From: JADMIH01 sp035274425
GTDB lineage: Bacteria; Chloroflexota; Chloroflexia; QHBQ01; JADMIH01
Reading direction: 5' to 3'
NCBI GenBank assembly: GCA_035274425.1
Contig: DATEOC010000093.1
Span: 20,729 to 84,728, forward strand
Length of the DNA: 64,000 nt
Each line of letters opens with the position of its first letter. Position 1 is the first letter of the stretch. The position numbers and the translations under genes are program-made. The notes below the pieces were generated by a model. That model made no database searches, was not told the origin of the DNA, and saw nothing but the letters and a program-made list of their open reading frames with translations. Shown in pieces: positions 27,716 to 35,789 of the stretch.

Positions 27716-28294
27716 ATGTCTATCAAGGATTTGGTCAAACTAAACGGAGACAACACCACGAATCTACCTGCCAGGCGTGATGAGGAGAGTTATCCTAGTT
27801 CTCTGCACCGCGAGATGACGCAGTGGATGAGCCAGTGGGACCGCATGTTCGACAGCTTCTTTGGCCGCGCTTTTGGCCTCACCCCCTTCGAGGGCCAGGA
27901 TTGGGGCCTGGGCAACCGGTGGCGCGGCTTCAACCCCGCCATCAACGTCGCGGAGAATGAGCGCGAGCTGCGTGTCACCGCCGAGCTTCCGGGTATCGAC
28001 CCTAACGACATCGAGCTGTCGGTAAGCAAGGGGAGGCTTACTATCACAGGTGAGAAGAAGGAAGAGAGCGAGGACAAGGGTAGCAGCTCCCACCGCATGG
28101 AGCGCAGCTACGGCACTTTCCGCCGCGTGCTCTCCCTGCCCGAGGACGTTGACACCGACAAGATAGACGCCCAGTTCAAGAACGGCGTCCTCACTTTGGT
28201 GGTCCCCAAGCTGCCTGAGGAAAAGACGGGCAAAAAGAAAATCGCTATTCGGTCTGACGACGGACGACGGACGACAGAAAGCAGTAGGCAATAG
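27716..28294 (+). CDS. Small heat shock protein, Hsp20 family
   Basis: A 192-residue chaperone preceded by AAGGAGG. Its N-terminal arm includes REMTQWMSQWDRMFDSFFGRAF, followed by the alpha-crystallin domain (FNPAINVAENERELRVTAELPGI, FKNGVLTLVVPKLPEE) and an IAI motif (KKKIAIRS). The last ~12 residues (DDGRRTTESSRQ) are encoded by GACGACGG-type tandem repeats, so the tail is a repeat-derived addition. It is separated from the second paralogue by repeat arrays and may have its own expression. Confidence 0.93.
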   Translation: MSIKDLVKLNGDNTTNLPARRDEESYPSSLHREMTQWMSQWDRMFDSFFGRAFGLTPFEGQDWGLGNRWRGFNPAINVAENERELRVTAELPGIDPNDIELSVSKGRLTITGEKKEESEDKGSSSHRMERSYGTFRRVLSLPEDVDTDKIDAQFKNGVLTLVVPKLPEEKTGKKKIAIRSDDGRRTTESSRQ

Positions 28295-28319
28295 GCAATA
28301 GGCAATAGGCAATAGGCAG
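28257..28319. repeat. Short tandem repeats (GACGACG)n and (CAATAGG)4
   Basis: GACGACGG units form the last codons of the third hsp20; four AGGCAAT-type heptamers follow across the stop codon region. Confidence 0.9.
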
Positions 28320-28327
28320 GAAAGCTA

Positions 28328-28371
28328 AAGAAGGGGCGAGAAGGCACTAGTAATGCCTCCCGCCCCTTCTT
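28328..28371. terminator. Hairpin between convergent hsp20 and DUF1501 genes
   Basis: AAGAAGGGGCGAGAAGGC pairs with GCCTCCCGCCCCTTCTT over a 9-nt loop, with two mismatches. Its position suits a bidirectional terminator. Confidence 0.65.
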
Positions 28372-28383
28372 ATCGTCTGTCGT

Positions 28384-29673
28384 CTATCCGGTCTTTTGCA
28401 GCGTGAACTGGATAGTGTTGAAGTTCCCTTCGATTACCTTGCCCGGGTCGGCTCCTAGCCAGTTGCTTATGACGGAGGCGTAGACGGCGCGGAAGTCGGT
28501 CTGCATACGCAAGTCTCCGTTATCAAGATCGGTGAGGTTGGGGTTATTGCCGTAGATGCCGCCCTTGATATTGCCGCCGATGAGGAACATGGGGAGGGAG
28601 GTGCCGTGGTCGGTGCCCGCGCTGCCGTTCTCACCAACCCGCCTGCCGAACTCGGAGAAGGTCATCACGGCGACCTGGTCGGCCTTGCCCATCTTCTCCA
28701 GGTCTGTATAGAAGGCGTTGACACCTTCATCGAGCATCGTCAGGAGATTGTTGTGGACGCCGGCCTGGTTCGCGTGGGTATCGAACCCGCCGAGGCTGAT
28801 GTAGAAGATGCGCGTGCCGAGGTCGGCCTGTATCACCTGGGCGATGAGGCGCATACCTTCGGCGAAGGCGTTGTTACCGTATTTCACGTCGGACTGGTAT
28901 TTGGCGACGGCACCCTTGAGTATGTCGGAGCTTTTGAAGGCGTCTATGGCTGCCTCGCTCACGTAGTCCTCGTAGGGGCCGTGCGATGTATGCTCGCACA
29001 GGTGGTGAATCGTATCGATCTGAGCGGAAGGGTCACCCAGGTAGCGCCCGTCGGTACGGAACTGATAGCTCTCCACGTTGGTGATGGAAGGGACCAGGGT
29101 AGTCTCGGTCCAAAGTGTGCGAGGGACGATAGTGCCGATGTTCATGGCACGAAGGGTATTCTCGTCATCGTCATCTTCAGCTTCGAGGTAGCGGCCAAGC
29201 CAGCCGGTAGGCTCGTTGATGTCGGGGCGAGCCGACTGCCATATCTGCATAGAGCGGAAGTGGGAGCGGTTTGGGTTGGGGTAGCCTACCCCCTGCATGA
29301 CGGCCATGTGCCCGTTATCGTACAGGCTCTTGAGGCCCTTGAGGGAGGGGTGGAGGCCAAGGCTGTCGGTCATGCGCAAGATGGCGGCCTTGTCGGGGGC
29401 GAGAGAGGGGCGAGCTGCGAAATAGGCAGGGTCAGCGTAGGGAATAACAGTGCCGAGGCCGTCATTTCCGCCAGAAAGCTGTATGACCACGAGGGTGTTC
29501 TTCTTGAGCGCGTCGTTAGCGCCGCTGCCGATGGGAGAGTCACCCCCTGCCCTGCTTGGGCGGCGTCCATTGTTGAGGCCATAAGCGCTCTTCACCAGAA
29601 AGGTGGGTGCCACCAACCCCAGCGCGGCAATCGCCAGCCCATCCTTCATCAGTTCGCGTCGTGTGATTCCCAT
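28384..29673 (-). CDS. DUF1501 secreted protein (Tat substrate)
   Basis: Start set at the ATG at 29673 (AAGGAG upstream), giving 429 residues; the upstream open codons derive from a TTTGAAC repeat. The N-terminus MGITRRELMKDGLAIAALGL is a Tat signal with the RR pair. The DUF1501 domain follows (VVIQLSGGNDGLGTVIPY, SHFRSMQIWQSA, FSEFGRRVGENGSAGTDHG). DUF1501 proteins belong to the alkaline phosphatase/sulfatase superfamily; the substrate is unknown. It pairs with the DUF1800 gene directly upstream, a very common combination. Confidence 0.93.
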   Translation of the reverse strand: MGITRRELMKDGLAIAALGLVAPTFLVKSAYGLNNGRRPSRAGGDSPIGSGANDALKKNTLVVIQLSGGNDGLGTVIPYADPAYFAARPSLAPDKAAILRMTDSLGLHPSLKGLKSLYDNGHMAVMQGVGYPNPNRSHFRSMQIWQSARPDINEPTGWLGRYLEAEDDDDENTLRAMNIGTIVPRTLWTETTLVPSITNVESYQFRTDGRYLGDPSAQIDTIHHLCEHTSHGPYEDYVSEAAIDAFKSSDILKGAVAKYQSDVKYGNNAFAEGMRLIAQVIQADLGTRIFYISLGGFDTHANQAGVHNNLLTMLDEGVNAFYTDLEKMGKADQVAVMTFSEFGRRVGENGSAGTDHGTSLPMFLIGGNIKGGIYGNNPNLTDLDNGDLRMQTDFRAVYASVISNWLGADPGKVIEGNFNTIQFTLQKTG

Positions 29674-29690
29674 TGTTGGCTCCTTACTTA

Positions 29691-29750
29691 CGAGTTCAAA
29701 GTTCAAGGTTCAAAGTAGAGGGCTTTGAGAATAGTTTGAACTTTGAACTT
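29691..29750. repeat. Inverted AAAGTTC/GAACTTT tandem repeats
   Basis: GTTCAAAG units at ~29694-29717 face TTTGAACTTTGAACTT at ~29735-29750, filling the DUF1800-DUF1501 junction and reaching the DUF1800 stop codon. Confidence 0.85.
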
Positions 29751-31098
29751 AGTTCATCTGGTAGGCCGGGGTTGACATTATTAGGCGGACGAGGCCGCGC
29801 AGCTTGCCGTCCTTGTCTCTTGCGTCTTTGAAGGTGGTGCCGGTGAAGTTCAGGAGATCGGTGCGGTAGTTGGAAGGTACGTCTGATTGCACGAGCAGGT
29901 CGAGGAAGTAGTCTATCGCGGCCTGGGGAGTGTTGATGCCCGCTGCGTTCGCTATCTCTGTGGGGTCTATCGTGGTGGCGTTCTCGGCAGCGACCAGTTG
30001 CTGGGCGAGGTTGGCGCGGGTGTAATAGGTGGTGCTGTTCATCCAGTTGCGGTTGCCTGCCCAGCCGGAAACGTCGGGTGGAGCGTAGACCTGCTGGCCC
30101 ATGGTGCGCATCTGCTGGTTGATGGCACGCCAGGAGCGCAGGTCAGTGAATGACGCGGAGAGGGCACGGAGCGCTCCAATAGTAAACTCCAGGGGGCTTT
30201 TGATTAGAGTGAAATAAGCCTGGTCGGAGCGAAACTCAGGGGATAAGAGGAGCTGGCGCATCGTCTCTTTGACGTTGAAGCCGCTCTGCACATAGATGGA
30301 GGCGTAGCGATTGACCATCGCCTCGTCGGGCGTGTCGAAGACGAAGAAGCGAATGAGCCTGCGGGCGAGGTACTTGCCGTGCGCGGGCTGGTTGAAGAGT
30401 ATCTCCATAACATCGTCGCCGTCGAGGTTGCCGGTAACGCCGAGGACGGTCTTGGAGTCGGAGTCGTGCTGCTGGCGGTTGAAGACGAAGTTGCCCTCGC
30501 GGTTGACGGTCCACCCGGTAAAGGCGCGTGCGGCCTCTTTCACGTCGGTCTCGGTGTAGTTGCCAATGCCGAGGGTGAAGAGCTCCATCAGCTCACGCGC
30601 CCAGTTCTCGTTGGGCTTGCCTTTGCGGTTGGTGTTGTTGTCGAGGTAGATGAGCATGGCGGGATCGCGGGCGACCGCCTTCATAAGCTCTTTGAAGTTG
30701 GTGGTGAGGGCATTGGTGCGGTAGAGGGAGTTCTGGCGGTACATGAGGGGAGCGCCCTTCACTTCTACGATGGAGGAGGTGAGGAGGCCGTGCCAGAAGA
30801 GGGTCATCTTCTCCTGAAGGGGGCGTTTGGTGAGGGTCATACGCGTGAGCCAGATACCGGACTCCAACTCGAAGTTACCACCTTCCGGGCGGTCCGGGTT
30901 GGAGACGGCAGGATTTTCGTCCCTCATACGTGCGATGGTCGATTCGAGTGCGCTATCGTCCACCGACGTGTAGTTCAGGAGGCGATCAACCGCGCCCTCG
31001 AAGCCGAGTGCGGTGTAGGCGTCCAGGTCGGCTTTGCTCGCGCCGAAGCCCGCGCGACGCAGGAGATGCGCCACCATGAATCGCTCGGACCGTGCCAT
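29749..31098 (-). CDS. DUF1800 family protein
   Basis: A 449-residue helical protein with the usual start region AHLLRRAGFGASKADLDAY and conserved motifs WHGLLTSS, NENWARELMELFTLG, KEAARAFTGW and PPDVSGWAGNRNWMN. DUF1800 proteins are encoded next to DUF1501 proteins in many phyla and are thought to act with them at the cell surface; the biochemical function is not known. No signal peptide is obvious. The two genes are in the same direction with a 75-bp gap filled by tandem repeats. Confidence 0.93.
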   Translation of the reverse strand: MARSERFMVAHLLRRAGFGASKADLDAYTALGFEGAVDRLLNYTSVDDSALESTIARMRDENPAVSNPDRPEGGNFELESGIWLTRMTLTKRPLQEKMTLFWHGLLTSSIVEVKGAPLMYRQNSLYRTNALTTNFKELMKAVARDPAMLIYLDNNTNRKGKPNENWARELMELFTLGIGNYTETDVKEAARAFTGWTVNREGNFVFNRQQHDSDSKTVLGVTGNLDGDDVMEILFNQPAHGKYLARRLIRFFVFDTPDEAMVNRYASIYVQSGFNVKETMRQLLLSPEFRSDQAYFTLIKSPLEFTIGALRALSASFTDLRSWRAINQQMRTMGQQVYAPPDVSGWAGNRNWMNSTTYYTRANLAQQLVAAENATTIDPTEIANAAGINTPQAAIDYFLDLLVQSDVPSNYRTDLLNFTGTTFKDARDKDGKLRGLVRLIMSTPAYQMN

Positions 31099-31525
31099 AA
31101 TTTCTTCTCCTTTCCCCTACCTCACATCGCGAGGGCGTAGTCCCCCAATCCAATCATAGCCTCGTGATTCCTGTGAGTCAATGCGCAGGCGATTCTTTTT
31201 ACAATGATTTTACATTGATGTTAGAGGCCAAAAGAATAATCTGCGGAACCCTTGCCACATACTCCTACGCAAGAGGCGGCGACTGTGGAATGTCCAGGGT
31301 GCAGAGAAGAGTCTGCGCCTGCGGAAGGGTCTCATTACCATTTCCTTTCGCGGTAAAGTGGAGATGCCTGCTGTCTGCTACGAGTATAGCAGTGAAGAGA
31401 GCGGAGTGGGTTATGGGAGGGTAAAGGGAGTGTAAAAAAATAGTAAAAGGTCCAGTGGGATAAGAAACGGGGGTGTTATAATGCAGCATAAATATAGTGG
31501 TTGATATGTAAAGGAGGTGTCTGCA
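31099..31525. other. Intergenic stretch before the toxin-antitoxin array
   Basis: No gene recognised. A TATAAT at 31477-31482 is a possible -10 box for the first DUF433 gene, without a good -35 box. A run of seven A residues lies around 31435. Confidence 0.45.
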
Positions 31526-31741
31526 ATGATTGACCAAGGATTGATCACCCGCAATCCCAAGATAATGAGTGGCACACCTGTATTCAAAGGGACTCGCGTG
31601 CCTGTGCGGTCGCTGATTGACTGGCTCGAAGGAGGACATACTCTGGATGAGTGGCTGAGGAATTTCCCTTCTGTCAGCCGTGAACAAGCGAAGGCGGCGC
31701 TTGAGTTGGCGCGGGAGTTCCTGGTCTCTGAGGCTAAATGA
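31526..31741 (+). CDS. DUF433 antitoxin, module 1
   Basis: A 71-residue protein from the ATG at 31526 (AAGGAGG ribosome site). DUF433 features are RNPKIMSGTPVFKGTRVPVRSL and FPSVSREQAKAALELA; the C-terminal part is a winged-helix-like antitoxin fold. The last codon overlaps the toxin start (ATGA). The pair is the only one of three tandem modules with both partners intact. Confidence 0.88.
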   Translation: MIDQGLITRNPKIMSGTPVFKGTRVPVRSLIDWLEGGHTLDEWLRNFPSVSREQAKAALELAREFLVSEAK

Positions 31742-32058
31742 AGATATTACTGGACGAGAGCATACCCCATGATCTACGGCATTCCTTTGCAGATCACACT
31801 GCGGTAACGGTCACTTATATGGGTTGGGCCGGTAAGGAAAATGGCGACCTACTTGACCACGCTGAAGCAAGCTTCGATGTACTGCTGACCGTTGATAGGG
31901 GCTTACCCTTTCCGCAGAATATCGCCAACCGCAAAATCGCAGTGATTGTACTTATTGTGCGCGACAACCAGTTAGAAACGCTAGAGCGACTCCTCCCTGA
32001 AGTCGAGGCCGCCCTGACCGCAATCAAACCTGGGGAAGTGCTACACGTTGGAGGTTAA
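31738..32058 (+). CDS. DUF5615 PIN-like toxin, module 1
   Basis: A 106-residue PIN-fold protein, the probable RNase toxin of the pair. It has the acidic N-terminal motif KILLDESIPHDLR and the second acidic cluster in DVLLTVDRGLPFPQN. It starts within the DUF433 stop (ATGA overlap). RNase activity is inferred from the PIN-like fold; targets unknown. Confidence 0.87.
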   Translation: MKILLDESIPHDLRHSFADHTAVTVTYMGWAGKENGDLLDHAEASFDVLLTVDRGLPFPQNIANRKIAVIVLIVRDNQLETLERLLPEVEAALTAIKPGEVLHVGG

Positions 32059-32076
32059 GTGTAAAGGGTATCTACG

Positions 32077-32295
32077 ATGACCGTTCAAGAGTAAATAAAT
32101 CGTGACCCTGAGATAATGAGTGACACGCCAGTCTTTAGGGGCACGCGCGTCCCAATAAAGGCACTGTTCGATTATCTTGAAGGCGACGAAACTCTCAATG
32201 AGTTCCTTGACGATTTCCCTACGGTGGAGCATTCGCAGGCAGTTGCGCTACTGAATTTGGCGCAAGAGATGATACTGCAAGTACCCGCTCAGTAG
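32077..32295 (+). pseudogene. DUF433 antitoxin, module 2, with early stop
   Basis: The frame from ATG 32077 reads MTVQE, then TAA at codon 6, then INRDPEIMSDTPVFRGTRVPIKALFDYLEG and FPTVEHSQAVALLNLAQEM to a TAG at 32293. It is a clear DUF433 gene with a nonsense codon near the start. Translation might restart at the ATG of IMSDTPVF, so a shortened antitoxin is possible. Confidence 0.8.
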
Positions 32296-32300
32296 GTCCA

Positions 32301-32623
32301 ATGAGAGTCTTACTCGACGAGTGCTTAGCGCGCAAATTGAAGAAGGACCTTCCTGGACACGAAGCCAGATGGGCTGGGCAGGAATCAAGAATGGGAGATT
32401 ACTCCGATCGACTGAAAGCGCCTTTGACGTGTTTCTCACGGTCGATCAGAACGTAGAATACCAGCAGAACTTAGCCACTTATGACATCGCTGTCGTGGTG
32501 CTTGTTTCCAAAGATATACGCTTTAGGGCGCTCCACCCGCTAATGCCAGCAGCGATGCAAGCAATAGCGGAAATCAAGACACATGAGTTAGTCCATATTT
32601 CAGAGAAGGTCGCCAATGAATGA
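32301..32623 (+). pseudogene. DUF5615 toxin, module 2, frameshifted
   Basis: ATG at 32301 opens MRVLLDECLARKLKKDLPGHEAR, homologous to module 1, but the rest (QMGWAGIKNGRLL...FDVFLTVDQNVEYQQN...) is in another frame. The shift is near 32360-32372, where a few bases appear lost between GHEAR and QMGWAG. The acidic residues survive but are split between frames, so the toxin is probably dead. Confidence 0.8.
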
Positions 32624-32837
32624 CATCACATCGATAAGCATCAACCCCAAGGTGATGAGCGGGACGCCTGTCTTCGCAGGTACGCGGGTGCTTATCAAGA
32701 ACATGTTTGACTATCTGAAGGGCGGCCACGACTTTGAAGAGTTTCTTGTAGATTTCCCAGACGTCAGCTTGGAGCAAGCGAAGGGGGTATTAGAGTTGGC
32801 ACAACAACTGTTGCTGGCGCGCATCACGAGTAAATGA
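32616..32837 (+). CDS. DUF433 antitoxin, module 3
   Basis: An intact 73-residue DUF433 protein (NPKVMSGTPVFAGTRVLIKNMFDYLKGG, FPDVSLEQAKGVLELAQQL). It overlaps the end of the module 2 toxin remnant and the start of the module 3 toxin (ATGA). Since its own toxin is interrupted, it may survive as an orphan antitoxin or regulator. Confidence 0.85.
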   Translation: MNDITSISINPKVMSGTPVFAGTRVLIKNMFDYLKGGHDFEEFLVDFPDVSLEQAKGVLELAQQLLLARITSK

Positions 32838-33154
32838 AGGTATCACTTGATGAGGACTTACCCCAACGTCTAAGGCATTTCTTCCCAGGTCATGAGGTAG
32901 CTACCGTCAGATGGATAGGTTGGGGCAATTATGAGAACGGCGAATTGCTCGATTTAGCGGAAAAGGTTTTCGACGTTTTCCTGACGGGAGACTAGAACCT
33001 ACCTTATCAACAGAATCTTAACAAGCGCAAGATAGTAGTAGTCATACTGGCTACAAAACACCTACAGTATGAAACCCTGGAATTGATTATGCAGTCAATT
33101 CTTGACACGCTAAGAACAGCGCATCCTGGTGAAGTGCTGTATGTCAGGGATTGA
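32834..33154 (+). pseudogene. DUF5615 toxin, module 3, with amber stop
   Basis: The full-length frame (107 codons) reads MKVSLDEDLPQRLRHFFPGHEV...VFDVFLTGD, then TAG at 32993-32995, then NLPYQQNLNKRKIVVVILATKH...GEVLYVRD. The conserved site in the paralogues reads DR/DQ before N/GLP, so a Gln codon CAG to TAG change is likely. The rest of the gene is undamaged, suggesting recent loss. Confidence 0.85.
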
Positions 33155-33163
33155 AACGGATTG

Positions 33164-33595
33164 CTAGGTTGCTACTTGCAGCTCGGAGGTACATGAAGGG
33201 CATCGGGACGCGCCGATGGGGATGGTGGAAAGGCAAAAGGGGCATTCCTTTGTAGTGGTCGCCTTATCGGGCTTGGTGGAATTGTAGGCTTTGACGAGGA
33301 GGAACATAACGAAGGCCAAAACGAGGAAGGTAATCACTGTATTGAGAAATTGCCCGTAGTAGATGCCGGACGCGCCTGCTGCCTGGGCCTCGACAGCGGA
33401 GGGGTAATCGGTGCCTGAGAGGTTGATATAGAGGCTGCTGAAGTCGACGCCACCCAGCGCCTTGCCTATTGGGGGCATGATTATCCAGTCAATGAGACCC
33501 TTTACGACCGCGCCGAAGGCAGCAGCCATAATGAGGGCGACAGCCAATTCAATTACATTGCCTTTACTGATGAATGTTCTGAATTCTTTCCACAT
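33164..33595 (-). CDS. mscL: Large-conductance mechanosensitive channel with C-terminal zinc ribbon
   Basis: A homopentameric membrane channel opened by tension during hypo-osmotic shock. It has the N-terminal amphipathic helix, TM1 (VIELAVALIMAAAFGAVVKGLI, residues ~14-36), periplasmic loop and TM2 (~84-102). After TM2 the usual cytoplasmic helix is followed by a zinc-ribbon signature CPFC (118, 121) and CPSC (132, 135), a variant found in some phyla. Length 143. Ribosome site AAGGAG. It converges with the toxin-antitoxin array, 9 bp from the last module. Confidence 0.95.
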   Translation of the reverse strand: MWKEFRTFISKGNVIELAVALIMAAAFGAVVKGLIDWIIMPPIGKALGGVDFSSLYINLSGTDYPSAVEAQAAGASGIYYGQFLNTVITFLVLAFVMFLLVKAYNSTKPDKATTTKECPFCLSTIPIGASRCPSCTSELQVAT

Positions 33596-33885
33596 ATTCT
33601 TGCTCCTTTGGTCCTATTTGTTGTTCGAGGGTAGAGAAAGCGAGACGCGCATTCTACTTCTCGATTTAGCCAGGGTGAACATTTATGAGCGTAGCGGGAA
33701 GTGGAGCTTGATATAGAGAAACTAACTGCTCTTCAATAGATGTAGATTGGTGTGGTTGCTGATGAGATAGCAGGAGAAAGCCCTCGTCCTAATCTCTTTG
33801 TAGAGGTGATAATAATAGAGATATGGGCAGGTTGTCAAACAGTCAGGTCGCTCTAGACCTTGACACGATATGCTATAATATAGCC

Positions 33886-33960
33886 AAGTTAGACACCAAG
33901 AGCATCTTATATGCCGACAGACCCACTTGCGGTGCAGCAAGTGGGTTTTGCGCTTTTTTC
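33886..33960 (+). ncRNA. Possible short leader RNA ending at an intrinsic terminator
   Basis: If the extended -10 at 33871-33879 is used, a ~75-nt transcript would end at the terminator hairpin, 40 nt before the next gene. No known RNA family was recognised. It could be an attenuator or a small RNA. Confidence 0.35.
33921..33960 (+). terminator. Intrinsic terminator
   Basis: ACCCACTTGC-6 nt-GCAAGTGGGT is a perfect 10-bp stem followed by TTTGCGCTTTTTT. It is the best textbook terminator in the window and lies ahead of a gene rather than after one. Confidence 0.85.
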
Positions 33961-33999
33961 AATTGTATTATGGTGACAAATGGCCGGGAGGAGGACAAT

Positions 34000-35409
34000 A
34001 TGAATCCTGATGACGTTGCCTATCGTTATCTCGCTGGCAGCAGTTCAGAGCGAGCCGCCCTGAAACATAATCTAGTTGCAGGTGGACCCTCCTCTGTTCG
34101 TGCTCTTCTTAGAGGGGGCATAAGGCATATCAGCAATTTGATCCCGAAGGTCCGAGAAGAGCTAAGAGCAAGTAAAGATCAGATTGAAATGGGATTCTTC
34201 ATGGGGCAAATCCAGGAGGGGTTAGCTATAAAGAGCAGCGTAGAAGCAGCGGAAGATCTTGCCGCACAGATTTGGCCGATAGTTGTTAGGATAGGGCAAC
34301 CAGCACTTGATGAACTTTGCAATGCACTCAAAGGGAGCAATGTAAAGGAAGGCATACTGGCTGCACTTATACTCCACCGTCTGTCTGGATTCCCAAGCGA
34401 AACGGAACAGAGACTAAGGGGCGTGATCAACACTGTTAAGCGAGATCCTAAATATCGACAGGGCGAGTTTGCCTTTTTTAGGAACTTGGTAATTCTGTTT
34501 TTCGCCAGGCGGGTAGGAGATAATGGAGTCACAGGTAATCTGAATGCTATAGCTCATCGCGAAGGCCTTACCAGTTTGGCGGAACTCGAAGAGCATTGGC
34601 GCATTTATGCCTGGCGATACCTACATGACGACTGGGGAGGGGGTACATCCCCACTCGACCCACTCGATAAAATTGCTTATCAGTATCTTGCGGCAGATAT
34701 TCTACACAAAGGGTTCGTAAAGGATACTAGTCGTTTACTTAGTGCAAGAGCCAAATCTGTAAAGGAACTCGTTCTTGCTGGTCTCCGGGTACTTGACGAG
34801 TATACTGCCGAGCAAGTTCCTATTAGATCGTCAAGTGCTACTTCGCAGAGTGCAGCTTCTCACGAAAGAGAAGAGATGCTCATGGAAACAATGAAGCTAA
34901 TGAGTGATATATGTGCGACTTCTATCATGGTGACGCCTCCAACTGGTGAAGAGGGAATTAGCGGGTTGTGCCGTTGGCTAGACGTAAAGTATGGAAGGGC
35001 AAGTCTCGTCGCAGCGCTTGCTCTCCTTTGGGGAGATGCCGAGAATAGGTATTCATATCTCCTAGTGGATGAAGTGATGGCTGCCAAAGATGCCTTGGAG
35101 AGTAAAGACAGAAATCACACAGAGTCATTCAAGGGGTGGTTACACATTCATCTCTGTAACCTAACAATTGTGCTACTCGCAGAAGCAGGTAGCAATCGCG
35201 ATCAGGCATTCCTACAGCATTACGGAGCAGCCCCACCATATATAGGGGAGCAAGGTGGCATGTCAGGAGAAAAATACGCTGTTTACCTCACACAAGGCGC
35301 TTGGGAGTGGTTGCTGTTTAGTACCGAAGGGAGGAGTTGGACTCAAAGGCAGAAGGACCAATGGTACCTGCAATGCGCCCGACTTGGCGTAATGCCAGTA
35401 GGAAATTGA
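34000..35409 (+). CDS. Unknown 469-residue protein with an internal repeated motif
   Basis: Start set at the ATG at 34000, which has GGGAGGAGG upstream; earlier codons overlap a terminator. No family recognised and no transmembrane or signal segment seen. A motif occurs twice: near the start (DDVAYRYLAGSSSERAALKHN, then SSVRALLRGGIR) and near residues 221-265 (DKIAYQYLAADILHKGFVKD, then KSVKELVLAGLR), suggesting two related helical modules. Polar residues dominate and the C-terminal part contains WEWLLFSTEGRSWTQRQKDQW. The gene is AT-richer than its neighbours. A decayed second copy follows directly. An accessory, possibly defence or mobile-element, role is only a guess. Confidence 0.7.
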   Translation: MNPDDVAYRYLAGSSSERAALKHNLVAGGPSSVRALLRGGIRHISNLIPKVREELRASKDQIEMGFFMGQIQEGLAIKSSVEAAEDLAAQIWPIVVRIGQPALDELCNALKGSNVKEGILAALILHRLSGFPSETEQRLRGVINTVKRDPKYRQGEFAFFRNLVILFFARRVGDNGVTGNLNAIAHREGLTSLAELEEHWRIYAWRYLHDDWGGGTSPLDPLDKIAYQYLAADILHKGFVKDTSRLLSARAKSVKELVLAGLRVLDEYTAEQVPIRSSSATSQSAASHEREEMLMETMKLMSDICATSIMVTPPTGEEGISGLCRWLDVKYGRASLVAALALLWGDAENRYSYLLVDEVMAAKDALESKDRNHTESFKGWLHIHLCNLTIVLLAEAGSNRDQAFLQHYGAAPPYIGEQGGMSGEKYAVYLTQGAWEWLLFSTEGRSWTQRQKDQWYLQCARLGVMPVGN

Positions 35410-35453
35410 TAGTGCTAAAACGTCTGCTGAAACAAGTAAAAGGAGGGCAGAGA

Positions 35454-35741
35454 ATGTTCGACGCACCCTCACTCGATAGAATTGCTTATCAGAATCTTGC
35501 AGCAAATATTCTACACAAAGGATCCGTGAGGAATCCTACGTCTCTAGTTCATGGGAGAGCCGATAGCAATGAGAGCAAGCCCTCCTACATTCTATGGGAG
35601 CGCGACGTAGCATAGGAGGGGAAGAATAAGCTATTTACGTCATACAAACCGATTGGACCTGGTTGCTATTTAGTACCGAAGAAAAGAATTGATCCCTATT
35701 GCAGAAAGAGCAATGGAGAAGGCAGTGCAGCGTTTTGTTGC
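35454..35741 (+). pseudogene. Decayed, internally deleted copy of the preceding gene
   Basis: An ATG at 35454 with AAAAGGAGGG upstream opens 53 codons (LDRIAYQNLAANILHKGSV...) matching residues ~220-250 of the 469-residue protein. About 40 bp after its stop, another frame reads WTWLLFSTEEKN, then TGA, then SLLQKEQWRRQC, matching the C-terminal WEWLLFSTEGRSWTQRQKDQWYLQC. The middle is missing. This is a partial tandem duplicate in decay; the 53-codon piece could still be expressed. Confidence 0.75.
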
Positions 35742-35789
35742 TCGTTCCAGACTAAATAGCACACCGTATGAGCATACTACGTTCCGCCC

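Larger units (their letters stand above)
33596..33999. other. Leader region with promoter-like element and terminator
   Basis: Besides the mscL promoter side, this gap holds an extended -10 element (TGCTATAAT, 33871-33879) and a strong intrinsic terminator at 33921-33960, upstream of the 469-residue gene. The frame of that gene happens to be open through this region, but its ribosome site is at ~33988. Confidence 0.6.

Noticed and set aside
28606..29718. 370-codon open frame antisense to the DUF1501 gene
   Set aside because: Same reason: a mirror of a strongly biased gene.
33860..33879. TTGACA plus TATAAT as a promoter upstream of the unknown gene
   Set aside because: Spacer is only 8 bp, so the TTGACA cannot be the -35 for this -10; only the extended -10 was kept.
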